Shown piece by piece: positions 61,211 through 64,000 of a DNA stretch of 64,000 bases. The notes under the pieces are model-generated. The model did no database searches and was not told where the DNA came from. It was given only the letters and a program-made list of their open reading frames with translations. Each line of letters starts with the position of its first letter. Position 1 is the first letter of the stretch. Made by a program: the position numbers and the translations under genes. Source of the stretch: Struthidea cinerea (Eukaryota > Chordata > Aves > Passeriformes > Corcoracidae); assembly GCA_013397865.1 (NCBI GenBank), contig VZTI01001284.1, positions 875,030-939,029 on the forward strand, written 5' to 3'.

Positions 61211-64000
61211 CTTCCAGGGCTGAATTTAGAGAGAACTTAATAAATATGCTAAGGGCTTCTGTCTCTGTTTTAAAATATACAGTATCTTATGCCTAGGCAA
61301 GATCAGTATGTGGCCCTTCGTGAGCACACTGTGTCACTAAACATTTATAAATGTCTTTATGCAGTTGAAACTGTGAGCTCTTTCCTGGTACTGCCTGTGC
61401 CATCCTGCCTCAGGGAGAGCATGGCTGCATTGGCACGCCTCGCTGTGGGCAGGCTCCTCTCCTGTTTGCAGTCAGCGCTGTGCTGGAGATCCATGGCAGC
61501 AGTGGGACAGTGCCTGCCTGGCATGAGGTGTGGCTGGCAGGGTGTGGGAGTGGCCTTTACAGGGTGGCACAGTCTGATCTAGCGTGCCGTGGTGCCCACC
61601 AGGTCTCTGAACTGTCCTGGCCCCAGTCTGCATGGGCAGCCCTCACCCCTGAGTACGGCCCATGCTTTGTCTGCCTTCGGTCAAAGCATGCCATGTCACC
61701 TGGTTTTGTCACCGTTGTGTTCATCTCCCTCTTCCATTTGTTCTCTCAGGAAGGACCGAGAAGGAAGGAGAGCCCCACTTGATCAGTTTATGCTCTTTAA
61801 ATATGCCCAGTAATAGAGCAAGGTTTTTCTGGGCAGGATTCCAGTGGCTGCCATAACTCCTGAGTGATCAGGTGTCCTCGCTGTGCACCACTTTCCATTT
61901 TGGCATCGTACTTTGAAAAATAGTTTCCCCTTTGGAGATGTCAGATAGAGGTAGCTTACTGGCTGTAGTGCCAGTGGAGGGGCAGAGCACAGCCCACGAT
62001 GTAAAGCAAGCAGGAATTGAGGTTCATCTGCAGCTGGCCTCTCCTGAGGCTCTGTCCTGCTTCAAACAAAACTTTATGGTGGCTTGGTTAGATACACACC
62101 TCCCGTGTCTCCTTTCTGTTCCTGTATCACATGTGTGGGTGAACGTGAGAGTCACAGGGAGCAATGTGAGACCAAAATGGGATGGGAGAGTAGCTGCCTT
62201 TCTCAGCTGCTTGTTACACAGCTCCGCTGGATGCCTGTGGTGTAAGGTTATCACAGAGGTTTGAATTCTTCTCATGATATATACAGATTTTTGGTGCTTG
62301 TTTATCAAAAAGAACGTTATTTATTCAACAATGGATGTTGTACAAAATATTTACTTTCTCTCCCAAAACACGCAGAGCTGGGTGCATTGTTCCCTTCTTG
62401 GTGGCACCACAGCAGCTCCCCTCAGTCAAAAACTCCAGAATAAAAACAAACAGGTCAGCTCACATTCGATAGGAATTAGGAAGAACATTTAAACCAGAGT
62501 TGAGGTTTCTTGCATTCAGCACACCCTTCACTACTATGGCCCTTGTGCTATGGAATAAAATACGAACACAGGGTTGGAAAAGCAAGCTTCTGCCTTACCT
62601 TGGTTAGGATGTCCTTATTTGCCTGAATATATTTAATGATTTGGAGCCAAAGCAAAATTTTATTTTGAATTTATAGTGAATAATGTGTACATTTTCTCTT
62701 ACTTATGTAAAGTCTCATGAAAGGTGCCAGCATGGCAGCTAGAGACCGAAGTCTGTGTAGGTGCAGGGCAGGCAACAGAAGTGCATCCAGGGCAGCAGTG
62801 GTTTGCCTGTCAGCCTCCAGCTGGACCTGCACGATTACTTCTAGAAACTGCACAAGGAGCTACACTCAATATCCAGTCTCAATATTTGGCCTCCATGAGG
62901 GAAAAAAAGAAAAAAGCAAAGAAAATGATGTAAGTAGGCCTCTAAAAAAAGGTCTAGAACTGGAAAAGGGAATTTCCAGTGTACATATCTGCAGATCTAG
63001 CTAATAAGCCCCTTAGGAAATTATTTAAGAAATATAAGTTAATAGTAGTTATTTTGGAAAAATCACAGAAAATAATAGAGAACTAATAGTAATACGTAAC
63101 AGCAGCTACTCTGGTAGCAGTGAGCATTTATTTCTTAAATGTTATTTCTGTTCCTGGGAAGAAAAGAAAACAGGCAATAAACACAGAAAAATATCTCAAG
63201 GATAGTGGAATTTATGGAGAAAGCAACATGGTTTTATAAATACAGAGCAGCACGTGTGAAGTTTGAGCATGAGATACATCTGTTCTTCATGCAGGCGATG
63301 CCTGAGAGCCCTCAATCCTCCTTCTTCTCCACACCAGGCTGGTGGCAGGTATCTTCAGGAATCCCAGTGGTCTGAAGGGTAGAACCTTCCTGTAAAAAAG
63401 CAATCGCTTTCTTTAGCGTGTAGTCGTTTTTAATACTTGGCAGAGCACTAATTCTGAAAAATGCTAAACCGTGTTCACAAGCATTTGAGATTGCTTCTTG
63501 GTCTGGGGCCAGAAAGTTACCAATGGCCCCTTTTGTGGGACTGTGCAGAGACATTGCGTCTGGAGGAGACAAACAGACTTTGCCCTTTGTTGTTGCTCAG
63601 CCTGAAGCTGAAAGAGCACCAGTAAGGTCTGGACATGTTGTGGAAAATTTACCAAAACTGTTAAAAATGGTTGGAGGGAGTCTGAAGAACATACAAGGAA
63701 TCCAAACAGGTTAATCAGAGAGCTAGAAAGGAAGAGCACTATTTAAAAAACATAAGTAGGATGTAATACACCAGGAAAATATGGGAAAATTTCACATGAT
63801 GGGAAGAGAACATAACCAGTAATAATGGAATAATAACATTTTAGTAGACACTGGTTTATAAGCGTAACATCCCCTCCTCCATAGATAGGGCATGTTAAAC
63901 TGAGAGGAGGTTCTGATTTTCCTCTGTTACTTGTTTACTCCAGGACAGTTATCATCCTCCCTAAATTTTATTTAAAGTTCACAGCAGTCTATGCAGCTAC
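61211..64000. other. Intron segment to the right edge, no gene recognised
   Basis: No recognised exon or long repeat. A minus-strand frame at about 63312-63572 has somewhat protein-like composition but no ATG at its apparent start (it begins with TTG) and matches no family I know. Confidence 0.45.

Larger units (their letters stand above)
5693..64000 (+). other. RARB: RARB intron (at least 58.3 kb, right end outside window)
   Basis: After the beta1 exon donor I find no DNA-binding-domain exon, no beta2 A2-region exon and no 27-codon beta3-type exon. Large first introns are typical of this gene in vertebrates. The intron contains one LTR, one CR1 copy, an old amniote repeat, simple repeats, a minus-strand ORF of unknown function and several candidate regulatory blocks, all listed separately. 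No tRNA, rRNA or recognisable small RNA gene was seen. Confidence 0.8.

Noticed and set aside
63312..63739. Two overlapping minus-strand frames with protein-like composition
   Set aside because: The shorter begins at TTG, no family is recognised, and no poly(A) signal follows; possible degenerate retrocopy but not supportable.
5693..64000. Search for the beta2 exon, its RARE/TATA promoter and the 27-codon beta3 exon
   Set aside because: None of their sequences was seen; they probably lie beyond the right edge or, for beta3, may be too diverged to spot by eye.

Overview
The window is vertebrate, almost certainly avian, nuclear DNA, and nearly all of it is non-coding. Three things point to a bird. 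A CR1 LINE fragment encodes the family's carboxy-terminal residues (52731-53552, minus strand). A solo LTR-like block at 6204-6787 begins TGTTGTGGTTTAACCCC, which I recall as a common ERVL-type LTR in songbird and other neoavian genomes. The only recognisable host exon, at 5515-5692 on the plus strand, encodes the 59-residue A1 region of retinoic acid receptor beta isoforms beta1/beta3 and matches the bird form as I remember it.

Layout. Positions 1-5190 are 5' flank or an upstream intron of RARB. The exon at 5191-5692 holds a probable 5' leader with three short upstream ORFs, then the start codon at 5515, and it ends at a consensus GTAAGT donor. From 5693 to the right edge (at least 58.3 kb) the window is RARB intron: I see no beta2-specific exon, no beta2 promoter RARE and no DNA-binding-domain exon. 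The intron holds the LTR, an old amniote interspersed repeat near 40.9 kb, the CR1 copy, simple repeats, and several blocks that read like conserved non-coding elements (ATTA clusters, octamers, a CRE, local CpG enrichment). Those blocks are inference only, because I have no alignment.

The most unusual content is around 45.8-46.9 kb. A 222-codon ORF runs antisense to RARB, is followed 113 nt later by an AATAAA signal on the same strand, and predicts a signal-anchored glycoprotein that I do not recognise. A perfect DR5 retinoic acid response element (AGGTCA, 5 bp, AGGTCA) lies 229 bp upstream of its start codon. A second, imperfect DR5 resembling the classical beta2-promoter element lies at 59492-59508 inside a CpG-enriched block. 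If functional, these sites would place autoregulatory retinoid elements deep inside the receptor gene's own intron.

Most other open frames in the window are short, lack recognisable domains and look like chance.
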